DNA of 26,169 bases from Desulfobacteraceae bacterium UBA2245 (lineage in GTDB: Bacteria > Desulfobacterota > Desulfobacteria > Desulfobacterales > UBA2245): NCBI GenBank assembly GCA_002347265.1, contig DDYB01000035.1, forward strand, positions 1-26,169. The letters run 5' to 3'. The stretch's first letter is position 1. Each line of letters starts with the position of its first letter. Under the pieces are notes generated by a model. It ran no database searches. It saw only the letters and a program-made list of their open reading frames with translations, and was not told the DNA's origin. The position numbers and the translations under genes are program-made. This document shows, piece by piece, positions 1-6,888 of the stretch.

Positions 1-7
1 ACTATCT

Positions 8-48
8 AGTTTTCAAAGATCAAGATCTCCGCAGGTATTTTCTGCGGA
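8..48 (-). promoter_or_regulatory. rRNA operon leader: hairpin followed by boxA antitermination site
   Basis: Read on the minus strand, a 7-bp stem (TCCGCAG/CTGCGGA, 48 to 28) is followed by TTGATCTTTGAAAACT (23 to 8), which closely matches the boxA antitermination element found in rRNA leaders (consensus about TGYTCTTTGAAAA). A hairpin just before boxA is the usual boxB-boxA order. A 16S gene would then start beyond the left edge, read leftward. Sequence match is seen; the rRNA operon itself is inferred. Confidence 0.6.
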
Positions 49-137
49 TTTGCGAAACGATTTCTGTATTATTCGTTTCACAAAATCTTTTCAAAAAGCA
101 TGTTCATCCGCACTTTTGCTTTTTTCAAAACCTGAGC

Positions 138-166
138 TGTCTATCATCCGTTTCCAGCCTTGTCAA
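138..166 (-). promoter_or_regulatory. Downstream sigma-70-type promoter of the putative rRNA leader
   Basis: On the minus strand TTGACA (166 to 161), then 17 bases, then TAGACA (143 to 138). It lies 97 bases downstream of the first promoter in the same orientation, the tandem arrangement common at rRNA operons. The -10 box is weak. The rest of 264-550 is AT-rich and holds no gene I can support. Confidence 0.4.
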
Positions 167-234
167 CAGAATCTTTTTATTTTTTTCAGCTCAAACCAAC
201 TTATCAAAAAGCCTGCTTCGCAAAAGATTTGTGC

Positions 235-263
235 TTTCTACATGCCCCCATCCCGTTTGTCAA
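235..263 (-). promoter_or_regulatory. Upstream sigma-70-type promoter of the putative rRNA leader
   Basis: On the minus strand TTGACA (263 to 258) is followed after 17 bases by TAGAAA (240 to 235). The perfect -35 box and ideal spacing, pointing toward the boxA element, suggest the first of two tandem rRNA promoters. Confidence 0.45.
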
Positions 264-552
264 CAGGAATTTTTAATGCTTTTGCTTTAAAAAAGAAGCC
301 GTCGCAACTGTATGCGACAATCATCGGATTCACAATCCGGTAACCCGTTTGATTTACTACTTTACTGAAAGATATTCTGATTTAAAAAATTGCCGGTGGA
401 TGCCGCAGGATTTCTTTGGACGTCAATTCAAATGGAAATCTTCTTGCCATTTTCGATTTCGTTTTTATTTTATTTAGACAGAAATTTTGACAGTCTTCCA
501 TAAAGTTAAAATTGAATTTTAATTATTCGACCTTTGAACAGGGAGTTTCATA

Positions 553-1476
553 ATGACAAACCAGATTCGGTCTTTTTTGCTGCTGACCGCCATGACCATC
601 CTGATTGTTCTTGCCGGACAGCTTCTCGGCGGCCGCAATGGAATGATATTTGCTCTGATGTTTGCGGCTGCTCTCAATTTTTTCAGTTACTGGTATTCGG
701 ACAAGATGGTGCTGAAACTGTATCGTGCGCGCCCGGTCGAACCCCGTGAAGCGCCCGAGCTTTATGAAATCGTTCGTTTCATATCCGACCGTTCGGGCCT
801 GCCGATGCCGAAAGTATGCCTGATTCCCTCTGAAACTCCGAATGCCTTTGCCACCGGCAGAAATCCTCAACACGCCGTGGTGGCGGTCACCGAGGGGTTG
901 GTCCGGCTGCTGGACCGCGAGGAACTGACCGGGGTTCTGGCCCATGAGATGGCCCATGTTCAGAATCGGGACATTCTTGTCGGAACCATTGCCGCCACCA
1001 TGGCCGGGGCCATCATGATGCTGGCCAGCATTGCCCGGTGGTCAGCCATGTTCGGCGGATCAAGAGGCAATGACGACGAGGGCGGACTCGGCCCTCTGGG
1101 GCTGATTCTCATGTCCATTATTGCGCCGATGGCTGCCATGATCATTCAGATGGCCATCTCAAGATCCAGAGAATATATGGCCGATTCCACGGGCGCTCAT
1201 TTCGCGGGCTCTTCTGAAGGCCTGGCCCGGGCTCTTGAAAAACTCGGGGCTTATTCGTCGGCAAAACCGATGGCCGCATCAGCCGCCACCGCACATCTGT
1301 TTACCGTCAGTCCCTTATCCGGATCAGGCCTGATGAATCTTTTTTCAACCCATCCACCGATTTCGGAGCGCATCGCCAGGCTCAGAGGAGGCTCTTTCCC
1401 CGGAGGAACTCGAAAGCCGGATGTCGATTCCAGAGTTTCGGAAGCCAGATCCTTCTGGAACCGTTTGTCTCAATAA
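553..1476 (+). CDS. htpX: HtpX family membrane zinc metalloprotease (M48)
   Basis: Inner-membrane protease that degrades misfolded or damaged membrane proteins, acting in envelope quality control alongside FtsH. The 307-residue protein has two N-terminal membrane segments (about residues 7-24 and 30-47), the zinc-binding HEMAH motif at 131-135, two further hydrophobic segments (about 141-162 and 182-203) and the third-ligand glutamate in SREYMAD (Glu207). It ends with the family-typical STHPP-ERIARL block. Length fits the family (about 280-300) with a modest C-terminal extension. The ATG at 553 has a GGGAG ribosome-binding site 8 bases upstream. A TTGACA at 487-492 could be a -35 box but no convincing -10 follows. 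It stands alone, with a separate promoter for the next gene. Family assignment is secure; substrates are unknown. Confidence 0.95.
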   Translation: MTNQIRSFLLLTAMTILIVLAGQLLGGRNGMIFALMFAAALNFFSYWYSDKMVLKLYRARPVEPREAPELYEIVRFISDRSGLPMPKVCLIPSETPNAFATGRNPQHAVVAVTEGLVRLLDREELTGVLAHEMAHVQNRDILVGTIAATMAGAIMMLASIARWSAMFGGSRGNDDEGGLGPLGLILMSIIAPMAAMIIQMAISRSREYMADSTGAHFAGSSEGLARALEKLGAYSSAKPMAASAATAHLFTVSPLSGSGLMNLFSTHPPISERIARLRGGSFPGGTRKPDVDSRVSEARSFWNRLSQ

Positions 1477-1508
1477 TCGGGGAATGATTCATCCTCCCGT
1501 CAATCTGT

Positions 1509-1537
1509 TTGACCTTGCCGCTCCGGAAAGCTATATA
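1509..1537 (+). promoter_or_regulatory. Sigma-70-type promoter for the gene at 1624
   Basis: TTGACC (1509-1514), 17-base spacer, TATATA (1532-1537). It lies between htpX and the next gene and predicts an untranslated leader of about 80 bases. Confidence 0.5.
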
Positions 1538-1623
1538 AGAGCCAGGCCGCGTGATTCAATATGGTGCAAGGGTGAAATGCTTCCGAACTCCATTTTTAAT
1601 ATTCAAACGATTTATTCAAGGTA

Positions 1624-2370
1624 ATGAGCCCTCTTAAGCCTCAATCCAGATATGCTGTTCTGGCCGGAATCGCCGCGGTGCTGGTGATCGGATTTGCCCT
1701 GCTGCTCCTGTGGCGCCAGACCGAAACAATTCCTGAAATTCCACCGATTCCCTCCGAGTCGGTTGCTGCCGAGGGGTTTACACTTTTCGATGTCGGCTAT
1801 CAGACCCCTTTGACTCAATCCCTGTTGAATCATCTCAACAGCCAGCTGGGATCCCATGCCGTTGAACGCCGGGTTCCAATCGATCTGACTCTTAACTATC
1901 CGGGCTTTCTGAAAGAAAATTTCAAGGAATTGAATGCATTGAACCAAAAGCTCAACCCTTCGGGAAAAGCAAGGGTCGAACACAACGCCTTGAAATTTTC
2001 TTACCGGTATGCACGGAAAAAAAACATTCCCTTTGATTATATTGAAATGATATTTTCCGGTTACTCTCACACACCGGCGATTCTGAGAGTCAGAACCAGG
2101 CAAACCGGACTGGATCTGGCCGAAACCCTGACCCGGAAATACGGGCCTGCTCAAACACTTGAATGGACCTCCAAAAGCGGCAGAACTCTATGGTGGCAGG
2201 AAAAATCAGGCATGCTTTTTTTGTCTGAAGCCACGGATCGCTCCGGAATACTGATTTACGAAATTTCCATCTATTACGTGGACACGATTGAAAAACTGCT
2301 TTTGGCTGAAGAGGAAGAATTACGCCAAAAACAGACAGAACGGCGCCGAAAAGGCGAAACCGCATTATAG
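1624..2370 (+). CDS. Hypothetical single-pass membrane-anchored protein
   Basis: I do not recognise this 248-residue protein. It has a short basic N-terminus, one strong hydrophobic segment (about residues 11-30), a proline/glutamate-rich linker (35-45: PEIPPIPSE) and then a soluble domain of roughly 170 residues. No lipobox or cleavable signal is evident, so it is probably an N-in anchor with a periplasmic domain. The last 30 residues are highly charged, with an EEEEL run followed by a KQTERRRK stretch. There is no cysteine and no recognisable catalytic motif. The ATG at 1624 has only a close AAGG in front, so the start is moderately certain; it agrees with the membrane-segment position. A good promoter at 1509-1537 suggests independent transcription between htpX and pgm, neither of which indicates a function. 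Confidence 0.75.
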   Translation: MSPLKPQSRYAVLAGIAAVLVIGFALLLLWRQTETIPEIPPIPSESVAAEGFTLFDVGYQTPLTQSLLNHLNSQLGSHAVERRVPIDLTLNYPGFLKENFKELNALNQKLNPSGKARVEHNALKFSYRYARKKNIPFDYIEMIFSGYSHTPAILRVRTRQTGLDLAETLTRKYGPAQTLEWTSKSGRTLWWQEKSGMLFLSEATDRSGILIYEISIYYVDTIEKLLLAEEEELRQKQTERRRKGETAL

Positions 2371-2491
2371 CTTGGTTTTCCCGCCTGGCAGACCTCATAC
2401 CCAAAATCAAACTGCCCCTCCCTGCCCCGAGGTCAGATCCTCAAAGCAAAGGCGCATCCGCTCTGGATCATTTCGCCGACAGCCATAATGC

Positions 2492-2521
2492 TTGACGCAA
2501 CAAACAGCCTTCCGCTATTAT
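2492..2521 (+). promoter_or_regulatory. Sigma-70-type promoter for pgm
   Basis: TTGACG (2492-2497), 18-base spacer, TATTAT (2516-2521); both boxes match consensus in five of six bases. The predicted leader before the pgm start is about 100 bases. Confidence 0.55.
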
Positions 2522-2629
2522 TTGAAAGATCGAATTGTCTATAGCGGATCGCATTAAAGCCGCTTGTTCTTTTCAGCGAAAATTCACATCAACGCCCGTA
2601 TCTCTTTTTATACAGAGGAGGTTTTTTCC

Positions 2630-4282
2630 ATGGCACTGCACGAACTTGCAGGCAAACCCGCTCCGGATTCAATGCTGGCCAACATTCCCCGTCTGGTCAG
2701 CGCCTACTATTCCTTTGAGCCGGACCCGGCTGATGCGGGCCAGCAGGTCGCATTCGGGACTTCCGGACACCGGGGATCCTCCCTGAAAAACAGCTTCAAC
2801 GAAAACCATGTGCTTGCCATCACTCAGGCGATCTGTGAATTCCGCAGGGCAAAAGCAATCAAAGGTCCCCTGTTTTTGGGGATGGACTCTCATGCATTGT
2901 CCGAACCCAGTTTCATCACCGCCCTGGAAGTGCTTGCCGCAAACGATGTCCGAACCGTCATTCAAAGCGGACAGGGATATACGCCCACTCCGGTGATCTC
3001 CCATGCCATACTGGTTCACAACCGGCAGAAAAAGCCGATTCTGGCCGACGGCATCGTGATTACCCCTTCCCACAATCCCCCTGAAGACGGCGGATTAAAG
3101 TACAACCCCCCCGAAGGCGGGCCCGCCGACACGGACATCACCCGATGGATCGAACGGCGCGCCAACGCCCTTCTGCGAGACGGTCTAAAATCCGTTCTTA
3201 AAATGAACTATTCCAAGGCCTTGCGAGCTCGAACTACCGATCAGTACGACTACATCGGACCCTATGTGGACGATCTTCGGAACATTATCGATATGGAGAT
3301 TATTCGATCCAGCGGCATCCGCATCGGCGTCGATCCCATGGGAGGCTCGACTCTGCCTTTTTGGGAACCCATCGCCAGAAAATATGGTGTGAGCATCGAT
3401 GTAGTCAACCCGGCGGTGGATCCGACCTTCAGGTTCATGACCCTTGACTGGGACGGAAAAATCCGCATGGACTGCTCTTCACCTTATGCCATGGCCGGTT
3501 TGATTGATTTGAAAGATGCATATGGCATTGCCTTTGGAAATGATCCCGACGGAGACCGTCACGGCATCGTCGGCCCGTCAGGCGGGTTGATGAATCCCAA
3601 TGCATTCCTGGCTCTTTCCATCTGGTATCTGTTCGGAAACCGTCCGGACTGGCCTGAGCATTTTGCCATCGGCAAAACCCTGGTCAGCAGCAGCATGATC
3701 GACCGGGTGGCAAAGCATCTGGGCAGACGCGTCGCCCATGTTCCTGTAGGATTCAAATGGTTTGTACCCGGCTTTCTTGAAGGCGTGTTTGGATTTGCAG
3801 GCGAGGAGAGCGCCGGCGCTTCCTTTGTCCGGAAAGACGGAGGCGTGTGGACCACCGACAAAGACGGTATCATCATGGATCTTCTCGCTGCCGAAATCAC
3901 CGCAAAACTCCGGAAGGATCCCAACCAACTCTACGAGGAACTGACCCGAATGCTGGGGCGCCCCGTATACGAGAGAATCGACGTACCGGCCAACCCACGG
4001 GAAAAAGCCGCGCTTTCCGGCATGTCTACGGATCAGATCCGCCGGAACACGCTGGCAGGCGAAAAGATCCTGGAAAAACTCTCCCATGCCCCGGAAAATC
4101 AAGCGCCGATCGGTGGAATCAAGATTGCAACCGAAAACGGATGGTTTGCCGCAAGGCCATCCGGCACCGAAGATATCTACAAGGTATACGCGGAAAGCTT
4201 TGTCGGAAAGGATCATCTGAAACAGATTCAGCAGGAAGCCCGAGAGATCATCGCTGACGTCTTGAATTCGGCCGGCAGTTGA
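2630..4282 (+). CDS. pgm: Alpha-D-glucose phosphate-specific phosphoglucomutase
   Basis: Cytoplasmic enzyme interconverting glucose 1-phosphate and glucose 6-phosphate, linking glycolysis to glycogen and nucleotide-sugar synthesis. The 550-residue product matches the E. coli Pgm type in length. It shows the substrate loop GTSGHRG (43-49), the phosphoserine loop TPSHNP (145-150, Ser147), the magnesium loop DPDGDR (305-310), the sugar-binding GEESAGASF block and the C-terminal phosphate-binding RPSGTEDIYKVYAESF. An upstream in-frame ATG at 2564 exists, but the start at 2630 is preferred: it follows AGAGGAGG at the right distance and restores the usual family N-terminus (MALHELAGKPA). It has its own promoter and ends 49 bases from the convergent transpeptidase gene; only a weak hairpin lies between them. 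All key motifs are intact. Confidence 0.95.
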   Translation: MALHELAGKPAPDSMLANIPRLVSAYYSFEPDPADAGQQVAFGTSGHRGSSLKNSFNENHVLAITQAICEFRRAKAIKGPLFLGMDSHALSEPSFITALEVLAANDVRTVIQSGQGYTPTPVISHAILVHNRQKKPILADGIVITPSHNPPEDGGLKYNPPEGGPADTDITRWIERRANALLRDGLKSVLKMNYSKALRARTTDQYDYIGPYVDDLRNIIDMEIIRSSGIRIGVDPMGGSTLPFWEPIARKYGVSIDVVNPAVDPTFRFMTLDWDGKIRMDCSSPYAMAGLIDLKDAYGIAFGNDPDGDRHGIVGPSGGLMNPNAFLALSIWYLFGNRPDWPEHFAIGKTLVSSSMIDRVAKHLGRRVAHVPVGFKWFVPGFLEGVFGFAGEESAGASFVRKDGGVWTTDKDGIIMDLLAAEITAKLRKDPNQLYEELTRMLGRPVYERIDVPANPREKAALSGMSTDQIRRNTLAGEKILEKLSHAPENQAPIGGIKIATENGWFAARPSGTEDIYKVYAESFVGKDHLKQIQQEAREIIADVLNSAGS

Positions 4283-4331
4283 AAAGTGTGTGACATGAAA
4301 GTCGGTTTTGCACGTGTCTTTCAAATTCCCG

Positions 4332-4820
4332 TCAGGGCAGAATTCTGATCGGCGTTCCATCCTCAACCGCCTGCCAGACTACGTCCATGTCTTTATTGGA
4401 CAGGGCAATGCATCCATCGGTCCAGTTGTACTTGTGGCTGTCAATGGACAACTGGACATGATCTTTTGGCTGACCGTGAATCATGATCATTCCTCCGGGA
4501 TCAACGCCTCGCTGCCTGGCTTGTCTCATATCCGCCTCATTCGGGTATGAGATGTGAATCGCTTTATAAAAAGCGCTGTCTTCTTTTTTATAATCCAGTA
4601 AGTAAAAACCTTCCGGAGTTCGTTTATCGCCTTTTTTGCACTTGTGACCCCTTGGATTTGAACCGAACGAGACCGGGTATTTTTTAATTACCCTTCCCTC
4701 GGTCATCAGGTAAAGCCTGGATTCGGATTTTTTTACCACGACAAAATCCGCTTTTTCCATGCCCAAACATATGGCCGGGAATAGCAGGACCAGCCAAAAC
4801 AGCGTATTTTTCATTCTCAT
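4332..4820 (-). CDS. YafK-type L,D-transpeptidase family protein (YkuD domain), exported
   Basis: Predicted periplasmic peptidoglycan enzyme. YkuD-domain proteins form or cleave L,D cross-links or protein-peptidoglycan bonds through an active-site cysteine. The 162-residue protein has a signal peptide (MRMKNTLFWLVLLFPAICLG), then a YkuD domain: a YLMTEGRVIKKYPVSFG strand pair, GDKRTPEGFY (64-73), the conserved HG (His115-Gly116) and the catalytic TDGCIALSN with Cys137. The TDGC form rather than SHGC places it nearer E. coli YafK (DpaA) than ErfK, so cleavage as well as cross-linking is possible. ATG codons at 4820 and 4814 are both usable and neither has a strong ribosome-binding site. It follows the M23 peptidase gene on the same strand after a 148-base gap with no clear terminator, so the two may be co-transcribed. 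Confidence 0.88.
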   Translation of the reverse strand: MRMKNTLFWLVLLFPAICLGMEKADFVVVKKSESRLYLMTEGRVIKKYPVSFGSNPRGHKCKKGDKRTPEGFYLLDYKKEDSAFYKAIHISYPNEADMRQARQRGVDPGGMIMIHGQPKDHVQLSIDSHKYNWTDGCIALSNKDMDVVWQAVEDGTPIRILP

Positions 4821-4968
4821 ACCCGAAGCAATTCACCCTGGAACAATACGGTTGATTTTTCCTTCAATCCGCTGAAAGCTCGCCAACCTCGTCTCCTGTC
4901 CCCGCAGGTCAGAAGGGAAACCGTCACAGACAAGACAGTGCTCCGATGACAACCTTGAAAAACAGCTG

Positions 4969-6315
4969 CTATTGAGGGTAGAGCGGCTGTTTTTCCTCGC
5001 CACGGCCATTCTCATATTGGGTCAGCAGATCAGCCACCGTTTCTGATGCGCAGTCGTTTGTAAAATCCGCGCAGATGGATGCTTCATCCAGGCGCAACTT
5101 AAGAGGTTCGATGTGGCGGACGAACAAGGGAAGCAACCGGTTGTTCAGCGGCTGAACCAAAGGAATTTTTTCCTTGCGATGATCCACCGGCTTGCCGTTT
5201 TTGCACAGACGAAAGTCCAGATGTGGACCGGTGGCAAGCCCTGTGCTTCCCACATAACCGATTATCTGACCCTGCCGCACCCGGACTCCCGCACGAATCC
5301 CTTTGGCAAACCGGGAAAAATGCAGATACTGGGTGCTGTAGACGTTGTTGTGCCGAATCTTCAGGTAGCGGCCGCTGCTGCTGTTGTAAGCGGCCTCCGC
5401 GACCACCCCGTCTCCCACGCTCATCACCGGTGTTCCGGCAGGCGCCGCATAGTCGGTGCCCAGATGCGGTCGGTAGACATTCAATACCGGATGCAGCCGA
5501 CGGTGGCTGAAACCGGAACTGATACGGCTATAGCGGATCGGCGCCTTTAAAAAAGCTTTTCGCAGGCGCTGACCTTTTTCGTCGTAGTAATCGCCATGGT
5601 TGTCCGTTTGAAAATAAAAGGCATTGAAATCGCTTCCGCTGTAGCTGAAACGGGCGGCGAGAACCCTCCCCAGACCCACCGGATTCTCGTCCACATAATT
5701 TTGTTCAAACACGGCGGTAAAACCGTCGCCTTTTTGCAGGTGATGAAAATCAAAAGACCAGGCATAAATTTCCGAAAGTTTGATCAACAGCTCGTAACTC
5801 AGCCCCTGATCCATCACGGTCTGGTACAGAGAATTCTCAATTATGCCCGAGGCCGTCTGAATACGAACTTCCACCGGTTTTTCCCCGATATACGCCCTGA
5901 TCGGATCGCCAAGGTCGAACACCACATAATTGACAGGATTTTCTTCGTAGACAAAATACCGGACACAGCTTTCAGCGCCTTGAAACAGGCAGTAGGAATT
6001 CCCCGCCTTGATGCTTCGAACATCGAAGACGGAGTCGGCTGCCGCAGCCGCGGCGAAGGCCGATGAATTGGGAACCTGAAAACGGCCGAGAATGGAGACC
6101 AGGTTCTCTCCGTCCATGACCGTACCGGTTTCGAGGGTAAACTTGCTAACATCGATTCCATAGCGGAATTCGGACTTAGGCGGTTGAGCCGATTTTTGAG
6201 CGGCTTGAAAATTGGTGGTTTTCGATTTTTCCGTAGACGGCGGTTTGCAGGCAGGCAACATGATCAGAAACAGGGCCAGGCAAATCCAGTTTGAGTGCAT
6301 AAATTTAGATTTCAT
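4969..6315 (-). CDS. M23 family zinc endopeptidase, probable lipoprotein (MepM/OapA-like)
   Basis: Predicted envelope DD-endopeptidase that cuts peptidoglycan cross-links. The 448-residue protein begins with a hydrophobic signal ending LPAC (Cys23), an acceptable lipobox. A mixed N-terminal region (about 50-260) contains the MDGENLVSILGRF and IKAGNSYCLF segments typical of LysM/OapA-like modules found in MepM-type proteins. The peptidase domain (about 265-390) has zinc ligands His284 and Asp288 in RPHLGTDYAAP and His365 in GPHLDFRL, with catalytic His332 in QYLHF. A tail of about 60 residues follows. There is no ribosome-binding site before the ATG at 6315, and a near-consensus promoter ends just upstream, so the mRNA may be leaderless. 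An alternative ATG at 6300 also lacks a site. The L,D-transpeptidase-family gene downstream suggests a cell-wall remodelling pair. Confidence 0.92.
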   Translation of the reverse strand: MKSKFMHSNWICLALFLIMLPACKPPSTEKSKTTNFQAAQKSAQPPKSEFRYGIDVSKFTLETGTVMDGENLVSILGRFQVPNSSAFAAAAAADSVFDVRSIKAGNSYCLFQGAESCVRYFVYEENPVNYVVFDLGDPIRAYIGEKPVEVRIQTASGIIENSLYQTVMDQGLSYELLIKLSEIYAWSFDFHHLQKGDGFTAVFEQNYVDENPVGLGRVLAARFSYSGSDFNAFYFQTDNHGDYYDEKGQRLRKAFLKAPIRYSRISSGFSHRRLHPVLNVYRPHLGTDYAAPAGTPVMSVGDGVVAEAAYNSSSGRYLKIRHNNVYSTQYLHFSRFAKGIRAGVRVRQGQIIGYVGSTGLATGPHLDFRLCKNGKPVDHRKEKIPLVQPLNNRLLPLFVRHIEPLKLRLDEASICADFTNDCASETVADLLTQYENGRGEEKQPLYPQ

Positions 6316-6322
6316 TGCCGGT

Positions 6323-6351
6323 TTTATACCCTAGGCTACATACATTTTCAA
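6323..6351 (-). promoter_or_regulatory. Sigma-70-type promoter for the M23 peptidase gene
   Basis: On the minus strand TTGAAA (6351 to 6346), exactly 17 bases, then TATAAA (6328 to 6323). The start codon at 6315 lies only 7 bases past the -10 box, placing the expected transcription start at or next to the ATG. Confidence 0.55.
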
Positions 6352-6394
6352 GAATTTTTGGCCGATCAAAGGTTACGGTTCACGTTCTTTTTTC

Positions 6395-6422
6395 TTGACT
6401 TCGATTAAAATTTGCATATTCT
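6395..6422 (+). promoter_or_regulatory. Sigma-70-type promoter for the FmdB-like gene
   Basis: TTGACT (6395-6400), 16-base spacer, TATTCT (6417-6422), 41 bases before the ATG at 6464. It is divergent from the M23 promoter at 6323-6351. It may also drive alaC by read-through, since no other promoter is visible before alaC. Confidence 0.5.
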
Positions 6423-6463
6423 TTTAAAGTGCGGTTTTAAAAAAATAATGAGAGGTTGGTATC

Positions 6464-6652
6464 ATGCCTGTTTATGAATTTGAATGCCCGGATGGGACGA
6501 TCACTGAAAAATGGGTCAAGATGGGCACTCAGGAAATTGAATGCCCGGAATGCCGTCAGAAAGCCAAAAAAATTATGTCCGCCTGTTCTTTTGAACTTAA
6601 GGGCAGCGGCTGGTATGCCGACGGCTATTCATCAGCCAAATCCGGAAAATAA
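6464..6652 (+). CDS. FmdB-type small zinc-ribbon protein with a degenerate first knuckle
   Basis: A 62-residue member of the FmdB/CxxC_CXXC_SSSS putative regulatory family; its biochemical role is unknown. It has the family N-terminus MPVYEFEC, a CPEC pair at residues 28-31, and the characteristic IMSACSFELKGSGWYADGY segment, where canonical proteins read CSF-LKGSGWY. Canonical members carry two CxxC pairs. Here the first is CPDG (Cys8 with Gly11), so one of the four expected zinc ligands is missing; Cys41 in SACSF might substitute. GAGG lies about 10 bases before the ATG, and a promoter is visible at 6395-6422. Downstream lie the alanine-rich short frame, two terminators and alaC, which appears to lack its own promoter, so co-transcription is possible. 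Confidence 0.85.
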   Translation: MPVYEFECPDGTITEKWVKMGTQEIECPECRQKAKKIMSACSFELKGSGWYADGYSSAKSGK

Positions 6653-6698
6653 AGGAATAGACCGCCCGAAAATTTCAGGTGCGGCGGAAATTTACCGT

Positions 6699-6764
6699 AT
6701 GACCATGTACAGCAAAGCGGCGGCAGCGGATCCAAGAGTCCATGCGGCCGTCGACAGAAGATAA
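6699..6764 (+). CDS. Candidate alanine-rich leader peptide of alaC
   Basis: A 21-codon frame between the FmdB-like gene and alaC. Its product begins MTMYSK, continues with four consecutive alanines (GCG GCG GCA GCG, 6717-6728), then DPRVH, two more alanines (6744-6749) and VDRR. Six of 21 residues are alanine, the product of the enzyme encoded downstream. Two strong terminators (6790-6855) follow 25 bases after its stop. This is the layout of a classical amino-acid attenuator. The ribosome-binding site is weak (GGCGGA, 10 bases upstream), and the GC-rich codon use of this genome makes alanine runs fairly common, so its reality as a translated frame is uncertain. Confidence 0.4.
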   Translation: MTMYSKAAAADPRVHAAVDRR

Positions 6765-6789
6765 CATATTGATTTGATCTGTCGGGTAC

Positions 6790-6825
6790 GCCATGGGCCG
6801 GCCAAAAGGCCCATGGCTTTTTTTT
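6790..6825 (+). terminator. Strong intrinsic terminator upstream of alaC (first of two)
   Basis: Perfect 10-bp stem GCCATGGGCC (6790-6799) with GGCCCATGGC (6808-6817), 8-base loop, followed by a run of eight T. It could end the FmdB-like transcript or act as the regulated terminator of an alaC attenuator. Confidence 0.85.
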
Positions 6826-6855
6826 GCCTCGGGTCCAAAAGCCCGGGGCTTTTTT
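6826..6855 (+). terminator. Second tandem intrinsic terminator upstream of alaC
   Basis: Stem GCCTCGGG (6826-6833) with CCCGGGGC (6842-6849), one G-T pair, 8-base loop, then T-run to 6855. It abuts the first terminator and ends 20 bases before the alaC ribosome-binding site, leaving no room for a promoter between terminator and gene. Confidence 0.8.
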
Positions 6856-6888
6856 GCTAGACCCGGCAGTCGGCAAGGAGTGAACCAT

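Noticed and set aside
50..343. 97-codon open frame on the plus strand at the left edge
   Set aside because: It lies in the putative rRNA leader, has no ribosome-binding site, and its translation is low-complexity with no domain-like features.
4290..4325. Hairpin between convergent pgm and the L,D-transpeptidase-family gene
   Set aside because: Only GAAAG/CTTTC pairing with a long loop and no T-run; too weak to call a terminator.
6793..6888. In-frame N-terminal extension of alaC from ATG 6793
   Set aside because: It would start inside a strong terminator stem and translate both hairpins; AlaC homologs start near the ATG at 6889, which has a proper ribosome-binding site.
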